Source: Chthoniobacterales bacterium (GTDB lineage Bacteria; Verrucomicrobiota; Verrucomicrobiia; Chthoniobacterales; JACTMZ01). From it: a stretch of DNA of 64,000 bases. Each line of letters opens with the position of its first letter. The stretch's first letter is position 1. This document shows, piece after piece, positions 25,468 to 33,839 of this stretch. Where the stretch lies: contig VEQL01000002.1 of assembly GCA_018883245.1 (NCBI GenBank), positions 92,960-156,959 on the forward strand, given 5' to 3'. A model generated the notes under the pieces. That model ran no database searches, was not told the DNA's origin, and saw only the letters and a list, made by a program, of their open reading frames with translations. The translations under genes and the position numbers were made by a program.

Positions 25468-26445
25468 ATGAAAACCGAGGTCATCTCCGCTTTGGGCGAT
25501 GTGCAAATTGGCGCTGCGGCCTTGCACGCGGCGGAATTTTTGCGTCGAGGCGACGTGGTGGCGGTGCCGACCGAAACAGTTTACGGCTTGGCGTGCGATG
25601 CAATGGATGCGTCCGCTGCCACGAAGGTGTTCGCCGCGAAAGAGCGTCCGGCATTCGATCCGCTCATCGTGCATGTGGCCGGCGAGGAATGGATCGAAAA
25701 ACTGTCATGCGCAGACGGCGATGTGCTCGAGGCCGCGCGAAAACTCGCGGCGGCTTTTTGGCCGGGACCCTTGACCATGGTGCTTCCGTCCAACGATACG
25801 GTTCCGGACATTGTGCGCTCGGGGCTGCCGACCGTCGCATTGCGTTGCAGTGCGCATCCGGTGATGGCGGCGGTGGTGGCAGCGCTTGGGCATCCCGTGG
25901 CCGCGCCCAGCGCCAACCGTTTCGGGAGAATCAGTCCGGTGACGGCGCAGGACGTGGTCGAGGAGTTGGGCGGACGCATTCCGTTGGTGGTCGACGGGGG
26001 GGCGTGCCGGCACGGACTGGAATCGACGATCGTGGCCGTGGAAGCCGGGCGCCTGGTTCTTCTTCGCCCCGGGCCGGTGACTCGCGAGCAGTTGGAAAAG
26101 TTTGCCCGCGTCGAGCATGCGGAACGCGCCGTTGCGATCGCTGCCCCGGGCATGCTCGAGAGCCATTATGCGCCGCGAACCCCGCTGACGATCCTCTCGC
26201 CGGGCGCGACATTGCCTGCTGATGCGGCGGAAAGCGGGCTACTTGCCTTCGGCGGGGGGACGGCAGGATTTGCCGCACTGGAAAATCTGCCGGCCGACCC
26301 CGCGGAGGCGGCGCCGGTGTTCTTCTCGGCCCTTCGTCGGCTCGACTCATCGGGCGTGAAACGCATTTATGCCCGCACGGTTGCGGAATCCGGGCTGGGC
26401 ATGGCCATCATGGATCGGCTACGCAGGGCGGCATCGCATGAGTAA
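25468..26445 (+). CDS. sua5: L-threonylcarbamoyladenylate synthase (Sua5/YwlC type)
   Basis: A 325-residue protein from the ATG at 25468. The YrdC domain (about 1-200) has [16 protein letters not shown], the [12 protein letters not shown] segment, WPGPLTMVL and [15 protein letters not shown]-terminal Sua5 domain (about 210-325) distinguishes it from the short TsaC form. It makes threonylcarbamoyl-AMP for the t6A37 modification of ANN-decoding tRNAs. The stop overlaps murJ by 8 bp, so both are on one transcript. Confidence 0.95.
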   Translation: MKTEVISALGDVQIGAAALHAAEFLRRGDVVAVPTETVYGLACDAMDASAATKVFAAKERPAFDPLIVHVAGEEWIEKLSCADGDVLEAARKLAAAFWPGPLTMVLPSNDTVPDIVRSGLPTVALRCSAHPVMAAVVAALGHPVAAPSANRFGRISPVTAQDVVEELGGRIPLVVDGGACRHGLESTIVAVEAGRLVLLRPGPVTREQLEKFARVEHAERAVAIAAPGMLESHYAPRTPLTILSPGATLPADAAESGLLAFGGGTAGFAALENLPADPAEAAPVFFSALRRLDSSGVKRIYARTVAESGLGMAIMDRLRRAASHE

Positions 26446-28045
26446 GGAAAAGCTCAACACGCGCGCCGCCGGCATCGTGGCCTTGGCTGTGATGCTGAGT
26501 CGCGTGCTCGGACTGGCGCGCGAGTTGATCCTGGCTGCGCTTTTCGGTGCAGGGCGGGGGATGGACGCCTATATCACGGCCTTCCGTGCCCCGAACCTCT
26601 TGCGGGATCTTTTTGCCGAGGGCGCGTTGTCGGTGGCATTTGTGACGGTCTTTTCCAAAATCGGGGTGGAGAGGGGCGTGGACGCGGCGTGGGTGCTTGC
26701 GCGCAAGATGGCCACCCTCACGCTCGTGTTCATGAGCATCGTCACGCTGCTTGGAATTATTTTTGCAGGCCCGCTTATGGACTTGCTGGCGCCTGGTTTT
26801 GATCCCGCGAAGTCTGCGTTTGCCATTGAACTCACGCGCATCATGTTCCCGTTTATTTTGCTCGTCTCTCTCGCGGCGCTGGTGATGGGGATGCTCAATT
26901 CGCGCAACGTTTTCGGCATGCCTGCGATGGCATCGAGCTTTTTCAACATCGGTTCCATTGTCGGTGGTGTGGCCATCGCATGGCTGATTGACCCGTGTTT
27001 CGGACCTCGCGCCTTGGTTGGAATCGCCATAGGCACGCTTGTCGGCGGGTTTCTGCAGCTGGCCGTTCAGTTGCCGAGCCTGCGCAAGGTCGGGTTTTCC
27101 TTCGCCTTCGACTTCCATTGGAACGATCCGGATGTGAAGCGGGTGCTTGTCCTCATGTTGCCGGCGGTTATTGCCGCAAGTGCCGTGCAGGTGAATGTGA
27201 TGGTGAACAGCGTGTTTGCCTCCTATCTCGGCGATGGCGCCGTGAGTTGGCTGTCCTACGCGTTCCGTTTGATGCAGCTGCCTCTCGGGATATTCGGTGT
27301 GGCCATCGCCACGGTCACGCTGCCCGCAGTTTCCAAAATCGCGGCTGGCGGCGACATGGCGCACTTCCGCGCAACATTGTCCAAGGCGCTGCGGCTGGCC
27401 CTTTTTCTCACCTTGCCGGCCACTGTAGGGCTTGTCCTCATGAGCGACGAAATCATCGGCCTCATTTATCAGCGCGGGAAATTTTCTCCCGCCGACACGC
27501 TCCAGACCGGTGCTGCGCTGAAGTTTTACGCGGTGGGCCTCATGGCCTACGCATGCATCAAGGTTCTGTCGCCGGCATTTTACGCTCTCGACCGCAAATG
27601 GACGCCGATGATGGTGAGCTTCGTGGCCATCGCGCTCAACGTGCTCTTGAACTGGCAGCTCACATTCCGCATGGGAATGGGGCACCGCGGACTCGCTTTG
27701 TCCACCGGACTTTCCGCCGTGGCGAATTTTCTGATGCTCTACTTGCTCATGCGCCGCGCTGCCGCAGGAATGAACACCGCGTCGTTGATCGGTCCGTTCG
27801 CGAAGATGATTGTTGCCGCGGGTGCGTTGGCCGCGGTCTGCCATGCAGGGCGCTTGAGGCTTGAGCCGTGGCTGGCTGCGGTGTCACTGACGGACCGCAC
27901 GTGGTCGCTTCTCACGGTGATCGCGGCCGGTGCTGCCGCCTACTTCGGTGTCTGTGCCTTGCTCCACGTCGGAGAAGCGCGCGAGGCGTTGATGCTGATC
28001 CGCCGCAAAATCTCGCGGCGCGCCATGTCGCCGCCCGGCGCCTAG
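26438..28045 (+). CDS. murJ: Lipid II flippase MurJ
   Basis: A 535-residue polytopic membrane protein from the ATG at 26438, with about 14 hydrophobic helices. MurJ/MviN signatures include VMLSRVLGLARELILAALFG and AYITAFRAPNLLRDLFAEGALS at the N-terminus and the central LPAVIAASAVQVNVMVN. It moves lipid II across the inner membrane for peptidoglycan synthesis. It overlaps sua5 by 8 bp. Its TAG stop shares bases with the stop of the convergent glycosyltransferase gene. Confidence 0.96.
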   Translation: MSKEKLNTRAAGIVALAVMLSRVLGLARELILAALFGAGRGMDAYITAFRAPNLLRDLFAEGALSVAFVTVFSKIGVERGVDAAWVLARKMATLTLVFMSIVTLLGIIFAGPLMDLLAPGFDPAKSAFAIELTRIMFPFILLVSLAALVMGMLNSRNVFGMPAMASSFFNIGSIVGGVAIAWLIDPCFGPRALVGIAIGTLVGGFLQLAVQLPSLRKVGFSFAFDFHWNDPDVKRVLVLMLPAVIAASAVQVNVMVNSVFASYLGDGAVSWLSYAFRLMQLPLGIFGVAIATVTLPAVSKIAAGGDMAHFRATLSKALRLALFLTLPATVGLVLMSDEIIGLIYQRGKFSPADTLQTGAALKFYAVGLMAYACIKVLSPAFYALDRKWTPMMVSFVAIALNVLLNWQLTFRMGMGHRGLALSTGLSAVANFLMLYLLMRRAAAGMNTASLIGPFAKMIVAAGALAAVCHAGRLRLEPWLAAVSLTDRTWSLLTVIAAGAAAYFGVCALLHVGEAREALMLIRRKISRRAMSPPGA

Positions 28046-29010
28046 CTGAATTGCCGGGCTGTCCACCGGGCGATTGTCTCCGCATCATGAATGTCCGGGA
28101 CAGCCGATTTCGCCCGGGATGACGCGGGATCGAGCGCGGGAAAAAACTCGCCGCCTTTCCATACATGCGCTCCCGGACGATAGGGTCCGACTTTGCACGG
28201 GTCGCTCCATGTGTGAATGCCGATGAGTTTGTCCGTGACCGCGGCGGCCAGATGCATCGGTCCGCTGTCCACGCTGACGACGAAGGCCGCGCTGCGTAGC
28301 AGCCAGATCAACTCGGCAAGATTGGTTTTGTTCGATAAATTCACGGCATTTTCCGGCAGACCCGGCAGGGAAGCCTCGTTGCGTCCGGCAATGACGACAG
28401 GATGGGCCGCCTTGCGGCAGAAAGCGCGGATACTTTCCGTCGTGAGTGATTTCCCGTGTCCTCGGGAGAAGGGGTGTAAAAGGATCCACGGTGCGGGTGG
28501 CAAGGCGGCGGAGGGCTGTCTGCCGGCTGGGAGGCTGAAAACCGGCGACCCTTCCATCGTAGCTCCGACCGCTGCGGCAAGCCCAAGGTAGCGCTCGACG
28601 GCGTGCGCATCGGCGTCAATGCGCACCGTTTTCGAGTGGAAAAGGCGGGCGCCCTCGCGTGCATCTGACATTCCGTAAACAGGGGTTCCGCGGAACGCCT
28701 GCGCCGTCAACGCCGTGCGCAGCAGTCCCTGAAAGTCGAGGATGAGGTCGGGTTGGAGTTTTGTCGGAAGGTCCGCCCGCCATCGCCGGAAACGCAGCCA
28801 TCCGGCTGGTCCCCGGAATTCCGCGCGCGGGAAAACAAGCGTGCTATCGACGTGGGGGTTCCCTATGAGCAGCGGTTCCCATTCGGGGTTCACCATCCAA
28901 GTGATGTGCGCCTTTGCGAAGCGCGCGCGCAGGGCGGCTACCGCTGGAAGAGTGTGGACGATATCGCCCAGGGAGCTGGGCTTGAGCACCAGCAGGCGGG
29001 AAGGGTTCAT
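28042..29010 (-). CDS. Glycosyltransferase family 9 (heptosyltransferase-like)
   Basis: A 322-residue GT-B enzyme from the ATG at 29010. The N-terminus LLVLKPSSLGDIVHTLPA is the standard GT9 opening. A second Rossmann half includes ILLHPFSRGHGKSLT (sugar-nucleotide and phosphate contacts) and FVVSVDSGPMHLAAAV. Family members such as WaaC and WaaF add ADP-heptose to the LPS inner core. The exact donor here is not proven. The start overlaps the stop of the phosphoesterase gene (ATGA), linking it to a long minus-strand run. Confidence 0.9.
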   Translation of the reverse strand: MNPSRLLVLKPSSLGDIVHTLPAVAALRARFAKAHITWMVNPEWEPLLIGNPHVDSTLVFPRAEFRGPAGWLRFRRWRADLPTKLQPDLILDFQGLLRTALTAQAFRGTPVYGMSDAREGARLFHSKTVRIDADAHAVERYLGLAAAVGATMEGSPVFSLPAGRQPSAALPPAPWILLHPFSRGHGKSLTTESIRAFCRKAAHPVVIAGRNEASLPGLPENAVNLSNKTNLAELIWLLRSAAFVVSVDSGPMHLAAAVTDKLIGIHTWSDPCKVGPYRPGAHVWKGGEFFPALDPASSRAKSAVPDIHDAETIARWTARQFS

Positions 29011-29729
29011 TTGCCGACGGCAAGCCGGTGGGCGAGTTCCTCCGGCAGCCCGGCATCGATGATTTTGCGCTGCGCCGTTTCGATGTCGTAAGGGACACGC
29101 CGCAGTTCGATGTCCATCGTCTCCGGTTGATAAATCACGTAGGCGGCACGCCAATCGCCGTCGCGCGGCTGTCCGACACTGCCGACGTTGATCATGTATT
29201 GCGTTCCCGGGTGCAGGCGCACGGTGTCATAGAGCTGTTTTTTCACCACGATGCCCGTGCGGTAAAGGAAGGGCTCGTGGGTATGGCCGAAGAAGCACAC
29301 CGGCGTGTGTTGGTAGGTGAAACTTGCAGCCGCATCACCGGGGGTGACAATGTAGCCCCACTTGTGCGGCGTATCGAGGGTGGCGTGCACGACGGTGAAG
29401 TCGCGGATCACACGCTGGAGTCGCAGCGACCGCAGCCACTCTTTGTCCTCATCCCCGAGTTGCTGGCGCGTCCAGCGGATGGCGACGTCGGCAAGGTCGG
29501 TGAAGCCTGTAACGGCGCCGGACATCGCCGCCTGCTCGTCGTGGTTTCCCTTGATGACCGGGCAATCCAGAGCCCGCACGGTTTCGATGCAGGCCGCCGG
29601 GTCGGCACTGTAGCCCACCAAGTCACCCAGGCAGATGTAGTGCGTGCAGTCTTGGATTTGCGCGTCGGCCAAGACGGACTGCAAAGCCTCGAGGTTGCTG
29701 TGGATGTCACCGAAAAGGGCGATGCGCAT
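29007..29729 (-). CDS. Calcineurin-like metallophosphoesterase (YfcE/MJ0936 type)
   Basis: A 240-residue protein from the ATG at 29729. Dimetal phosphoesterase motifs occur in order: GDIHSN (Asp8, His10), GDLVGYSADP, GNHDE, VHATLD and FGHTHEP. Such proteins hydrolyse phosphodiesters or cyclic nucleotides in the cytoplasm. No signal peptide or membrane segment is present. It is 64 bp downstream of a TPR gene and overlaps the GT9 gene by 4 bp. The natural substrate is unknown. Confidence 0.9.
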   Translation of the reverse strand: MRIALFGDIHSNLEALQSVLADAQIQDCTHYICLGDLVGYSADPAACIETVRALDCPVIKGNHDEQAAMSGAVTGFTDLADVAIRWTRQQLGDEDKEWLRSLRLQRVIRDFTVVHATLDTPHKWGYIVTPGDAAASFTYQHTPVCFFGHTHEPFLYRTGIVVKKQLYDTVRLHPGTQYMINVGSVGQPRDGDWRAAYVIYQPETMDIELRRVPYDIETAQRKIIDAGLPEELAHRLAVGK

Positions 29730-29793
29730 GGAAAGGGCGTGTCTTGAGATTCCGCCGGATACCGTGCCTTGGCAATGCTGATTGCTGCCGCGA

Positions 29794-30567
29794 TCAATCC
29801 GCCGGAGCGGGATCCTGGATCCGCTGGTGTTGCGGAACACCGAGCTTTGTCTCGAGTTCCCCGAGCAGGGTGATTACTCGGGGCAGACGCTCGCTCTCTC
29901 CCAGATCATAGATGGCGCGGAGGCGGTCGTAAGCTTCCTTCTCGCGGCCCGGCACCTGGGCCAGCTCGTAAGCAGCCATGCGTTTCACATAAGCGGGCGC
30001 GCCGTCCATTTGCGCTGCGCGATCGAACGCTGCCGCTGCGCCGGCATGATCGGAGAACTTGTCCCGCAGCATAACACCGAGGCGTTCGTGGAGCAGATAG
30101 CTGTCCGGGTTGTTGGCGATGCCGCGCTCCAGGAAGTCGCGGCCGAGGCGCTTGTATTCGCGCTCGGCCCGGATGCGGAGCAACTCGCTCGGTTCACGCG
30201 GATTCTCCCGCGCGGCGATGGCTGCATTCCATGCCATGTGCCATGAGGACAGATCCCAATACACGAGCGAGCGCGGTTGCAGCGCCGTGACGCTCTGGAA
30301 GATGCCCGCCATGCGCCCCCACGCGGTCTGTTCCCACGCGGTGTGCGCATCGATCCACAGGAAAGCGGCGACAAGGGAGCGGAATCCCCCGAGGGCCGCG
30401 GCGTAAGAAAGCTGCCCGATCTGCTCGCGCAGGCTGATTTCGGGAATGCCGGAACGCAGGCCCGACATTCTTTGCAGTCGGTCGAGCGACCGCTCAAACG
30501 GCAACCGGGCAAGCCCGAAAAGAACGATGGCCGCCGCGACGAGGATCCATTTTCCCGCCGGGCGCAT
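29794..30567 (-). CDS. Membrane-anchored TPR-like protein
   Basis: A 257-residue protein from the ATG at 30567. One N-terminal helix (about residues 6-22, KWILVAAAIVLFGLA) would anchor it. The rest is helical with TPR-like repeats, clearest around FLERGIANNPDSYLLHERLG and the next segment FSDHAGAAAAFDRAAQ. Its start follows the ABC permease stop with a 2-bp gap, so the two may act together at the inner membrane. No specific family is recognised. Confidence 0.75.
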   Translation of the reverse strand: MRPAGKWILVAAAIVLFGLARLPFERSLDRLQRMSGLRSGIPEISLREQIGQLSYAAALGGFRSLVAAFLWIDAHTAWEQTAWGRMAGIFQSVTALQPRSLVYWDLSSWHMAWNAAIAARENPREPSELLRIRAEREYKRLGRDFLERGIANNPDSYLLHERLGVMLRDKFSDHAGAAAAFDRAAQMDGAPAYVKRMAAYELAQVPGREKEAYDRLRAIYDLGESERLPRVITLLGELETKLGVPQHQRIQDPAPAD

Positions 30568-30569
30568 GG

Positions 30570-31430
30570 TCAGAGTTCGCGGTTGTGGAAAACGGCGGCG
30601 GCCAATGCTGTGTAGACGGCAATATAAGCCGCGCCTAGGGCGAGTGTTTTCATCAGCAAGCCCGCTGGGATGTCCACGCCTGTCACGATGCTGTCGGTGA
30701 GGTTGAAAGCCTGCAGATCCGGGAAGACGAGCGAGATGCCGGCCATGAGGACTTTGGTGCCGAATCCGCCTTCTCCGGCCGCGAGCCAGTATTCCCGCGC
30801 CGTGGCTTGCAGGTGCCCGATAAAATAGGCGGCGAAGGCCGTGATCGTGGTGAAAATCGTCGAACTGGCGAACGTGGATATGAAAAGCGTGAGGGCCGCG
30901 AGCAGCCACGCCTTGACGAGTATCACGATTCCCGCGGCGAACAGGTCCGGGTCGTGGCCGGCCGAGCGGATTTTGTCCAAAGCGTTTTGCAACTCGGCGG
31001 CCGGCAGCGAAGCCATCTCGATTTGCGCGGCATGAAGCAGGGTCTGCGTGCGAAGGACGAGCACCACGGCGAAAACCGCCCCCATGAGCAGGACCGCGAG
31101 CGTGAGGAGAAGCAGGACGCCACCCAGCTTGCCGAGGATGTATTCAGTCCGGGACACCGGCTTGGCGAGGATCGTGTAGATGGTGCGATCCTCGATGTCC
31201 TTGGGTAGCAGCGTGGCGGCGGCGAGAATGGCGAGAAGCGAACTGAAGATGCCCATCGCACCGAGTGCGATATCCTTAAGCATCTGGAACTCCTCCTCGA
31301 AGCTGAAACGTGCGAGAAAGAACGAATTGCCGATTACGAGCAGGGCGAAAATGACCAGAAAGTAAAAGACCTTGAGCCTGACCAGCTCGGTCCACGTCGT
31401 GGCGGCGATCGCGGCGATGCGTCGTGTCAT
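30570..31430 (-). CDS. ABC-2 type transporter permease, no ATPase nearby
   Basis: A 286-residue integral membrane protein from the ATG at 31430. The N-terminal amphipathic stretch and helix (TWTELVRLKVFYFLVIFALL), then about six helices, match ABC-2 permeases of the NatB/NosY type. The conserved LPKDIEDRTIYTILAKPVSRTEYILGK-like region lies near residues 75-105. No ATP-binding subunit is visible in its operon, so the partner must be encoded elsewhere. It overlaps the proB stop by 4 bp and is followed by a TPR gene. Confidence 0.85.
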   Translation of the reverse strand: MTRRIAAIAATTWTELVRLKVFYFLVIFALLVIGNSFFLARFSFEEEFQMLKDIALGAMGIFSSLLAILAAATLLPKDIEDRTIYTILAKPVSRTEYILGKLGGVLLLLTLAVLLMGAVFAVVLVLRTQTLLHAAQIEMASLPAAELQNALDKIRSAGHDPDLFAAGIVILVKAWLLAALTLFISTFASSTIFTTITAFAAYFIGHLQATAREYWLAAGEGGFGTKVLMAGISLVFPDLQAFNLTDSIVTGVDIPAGLLMKTLALGAAYIAVYTALAAAVFHNREL

Positions 31431-32185
31431 TTCGAAGCAGGGAATTTTGTTCCCGCGTCGCGGTCGCCGACCGCGGCGTCCATTTGCCCGGCTTGCCTGC
31501 CGTCGAGGATCCATGTCTCGATGCCCGTGGAAGTGGCGAAATCGACCGCGTCCAGCTTGCTCGCCATGCCGCCGGTGCTGTGCTCTCCCTTCTCCCCCGT
31601 GACATGGGAACGCGCCCGGCCAAGATCCGTCACCGTCGGGAGGCGGCGCCCGTCGGCCTGCAGCCCGTCGCTGCGCGTGAGGATGAGGTAGAGGTCCGCG
31701 CGGCAAAGCCCGGCAACCTCGGCCCCGAGTCGGTCGTTGTCACCGAGGCCGAGTTCCTCGACCGCCACGGAATCGTTTTCGTTGATCACGGGTATAACGT
31801 TCCTGTGCTTCAGAAGTTCGCGAAGCGTATTCTCTGCATTGCGTCGCCGCTGGCGGCTGTCGATGTCGCCGTGGGTGAGCAGAAGCTGCGCCACGATGAG
31901 CCGGTGGGCGGTCAGCGCTTCCTCCCACGCGCGCATGAGTTGGGATTGTCCGACTGCGGCGCACGCCTGCTTGGCCGTGAGCGACGACGGGCGTGTTCCT
32001 AGGCCGAGCGCCGCGACGCCGGCGGCGACCGCTGCGCTGGAAATGACGATAACTTCGTGCCCGGCGGACACGAGCCCGGCGATCTCGGACGCGAAGCGGG
32101 CGAACTGCGCACGGTCCAGCTGCAGGCCGCTGGCGTCGGTCGTGAGGACACCCGTTCCGAATTTTGCGACGATGCGTTTTTTCAT
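31427..32185 (-). CDS. proB: Glutamate 5-kinase, short form without PUA domain
   Basis: A 252-residue amino-acid kinase from the ATG at 32185. Features include VAKFGTGVL, VIVISSAAVAAGV, PVINENDSV and LGDNDRLGAEVA (magnesium and nucleotide contacts), then STGGMASKLDAV. It catalyses the first step of proline biosynthesis. The usual bacterial enzyme of about 370 residues has a C-terminal PUA domain that is absent here. No proA is in the window. The start overlaps the holB stop and the end overlaps the permease start, each by 4 bp. Confidence 0.93.
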   Translation of the reverse strand: MKKRIVAKFGTGVLTTDASGLQLDRAQFARFASEIAGLVSAGHEVIVISSAAVAAGVAALGLGTRPSSLTAKQACAAVGQSQLMRAWEEALTAHRLIVAQLLLTHGDIDSRQRRRNAENTLRELLKHRNVIPVINENDSVAVEELGLGDNDRLGAEVAGLCRADLYLILTRSDGLQADGRRLPTVTDLGRARSHVTGEKGEHSTGGMASKLDAVDFATSTGIETWILDGRQAGQMDAAVGDRDAGTKFPASK

Positions 32186-33153
32186 GGGCATGCGAGACCG
32201 AGACAACCGGCTTCCAAGGCGAAGTCCTCCTTCACGTTGCGGTCCAAAAGAAGCCGCAGGCGCGCCGCGCCGTCAAGAACGCGCAACAGCGCCGCATCGT
32301 CAAGCGTGGCGGCAAGTTGCCGCGATTCCTGCGCCAAAGCCGGAAAGCGCAGGTGTCCGACCCCGTGACGCGCGCGCAGCACGTCGGCTGTTCTCTCCGC
32401 CACCACGGCGACGAGGTGCTGGCGCACGGCGACCGCACGGGCTTCGACCAGCGCCTTGAGCCGGGCCTCCTCTTCTTTGATCCACTGCTCGTCGGCGGTG
32501 TCGCCGAGGCGCTTTTTCTCCTCTTTGAAGGCGGCGGATGTCTCGTCCGCGATGTTTTCCCGGGCCTCGCGCAAAAGTTTTTGCAGGTGTCGCGCGAGAA
32601 GCAGGGCGCGTCCTGTCCGCCCGAGGCCGGGCGAAGCAAGCAGACGTCCCGTCGCAGCCGCGATCTCGGCATCAGCTTCACCGAGCGACTTTTGTTGCGC
32701 CGTGCGCACCGGAAAGTGGGCGCAGCGCGAGACGATGGTCACGGGAAGAAGTCCGGGGTTGGAAGTGACGAGCACGAACAGGCACCCGGGCGGGGGTTCT
32801 TCGAGTGTCTTGAGGAACGCGTTGGCGGCGGCGACGTGGAGGCGGTCGGCATCGAAAACCAAACCCGTCTTGACGGCGCCCGCACGGAAGCTCGTGGAGA
32901 AAAAGGGCCGGCAGAACTCGCGGAAGTCGTCGACGAGGATGCGGCGCGATTTGGACTCCGGTTCGAGAACATGGATGTCCGGATGGCCAGCGACTTTGTC
33001 AATTCCGATGGCGTTGACCATGGCTGCAATGTCCAGCGCGAGTTGCCGGCGTCCGCTGCCCGGTTCGCCGGTGACGAGCAACGCGTGGGGCAGGCGTCGC
33101 GCCTGGTGGAGACGACGCAGACGGTCGAGAATTTCAGCGGGCAAAAAAGCCAT
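32182..33153 (-). CDS. holB: DNA polymerase III delta-prime subunit
   Basis: A 323-residue clamp-loader AAA+ protein from the ATG at 33153. The P-loop is GEPGSGRRQL, with Arg in place of the catalytic Lys, in keeping with delta-prime being a non-hydrolysing subunit. The SRC motif occurs in LVTSNPGLLPVTIVSRCAHF. No zinc-binding cysteine cluster is seen. It overlaps tmk by 20 bp, a common tmk-holB arrangement, and proB by 4 bp. Confidence 0.88.
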   Translation of the reverse strand: MAFLPAEILDRLRRLHQARRLPHALLVTGEPGSGRRQLALDIAAMVNAIGIDKVAGHPDIHVLEPESKSRRILVDDFREFCRPFFSTSFRAGAVKTGLVFDADRLHVAAANAFLKTLEEPPPGCLFVLVTSNPGLLPVTIVSRCAHFPVRTAQQKSLGEADAEIAAATGRLLASPGLGRTGRALLLARHLQKLLREARENIADETSAAFKEEKKRLGDTADEQWIKEEEARLKALVEARAVAVRQHLVAVVAERTADVLRARHGVGHLRFPALAQESRQLAATLDDAALLRVLDGAARLRLLLDRNVKEDFALEAGCLGLACP

Positions 33154-33778
33154 GGAAGCGTTCAAGCAGGGTGTCGCGGATTTGCGCGGCGATATTTTCC
33201 TCGGGCGCCGAGGCGTCGAGGACGGCGAAGCGCGAGGGTTCTTGTCCCGCGACGCGCAGGTAACCCTCGCGCACGGCGCGATAAAACTCGGGGGGTTCAC
33301 TCTCCATCCGGTCGGCTGGCCGGTCACGCTTGGCCAAGCGCTCGAACGCCTTCCGCTCGTCCATGTCCAGCACGAACGTGACGTCCGGGACGGTGCCGCC
33401 GACAGCGAAATCATTGATCGTTGTCACCATGCCGGGATCGAGGCGTCGCGCGACACCTTGGTAAACCGTGGTCGAGTCGTGAAACCTGTCGCTGATCACA
33501 ACGCGACCTTTGTCCAATGCCGGTCGTATCAGCTCGCGCACAAGCTGGGCGCGGCTGGCGGCGAAGAGCAGCAGTTCCGCCTCCGCTGAAAGTCCGTGGC
33601 CTTGCGGGGCGTGCTGGAGAAGGTGGCGGATCTCGTCGCCGGCGGGCGTGCCCCCGGGCTCACGCGTGATGACCGGCTCCAGGCCCCGCGAAGCGATCCA
33701 CTCCGCCAATCGCGCGATCTGGGTCGATTTTCCGCATCCCTCGGATCCCTCGAAAGTGACAAATAGGCCTCGTCTCAT
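33134..33778 (-). CDS. tmk: Thymidylate kinase
   Basis: A 214-residue P-loop nucleoside monophosphate kinase from the ATG at 33778; an upstream start at 33790 adds four residues. Walker A is FEGSEGCGKST at residues 9-19. TREPGGTPAGDEIR and VVISDRFHDSTTVYQG contribute the dTMP site with the DR(F/Y) motif. A basic lid occurs as KRDRPADRME. It makes dTDP for DNA synthesis and opens the minus-strand run leading to holB, proB and the envelope genes. Confidence 0.96.
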   Translation of the reverse strand: MRRGLFVTFEGSEGCGKSTQIARLAEWIASRGLEPVITREPGGTPAGDEIRHLLQHAPQGHGLSAEAELLLFAASRAQLVRELIRPALDKGRVVISDRFHDSTTVYQGVARRLDPGMVTTINDFAVGGTVPDVTFVLDMDERKAFERLAKRDRPADRMESEPPEFYRAVREGYLRVAGQEPSRFAVLDASAPEENIAAQIRDTLLERFHGFFAR

Positions 33779-33839
33779 CGCTTCGCGCAATTAGACTCTG
33801 CCTTGCCCGCGGGGGCAAAAGCATTCCGAGGAAAACACG

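Noticed and set aside
26408..27844. 478-codon minus-strand ORF opposite murJ
   Set aside because: The His/Arg/Gln-rich translation mirrors codons of hydrophobic MurJ residues and shows no domain.
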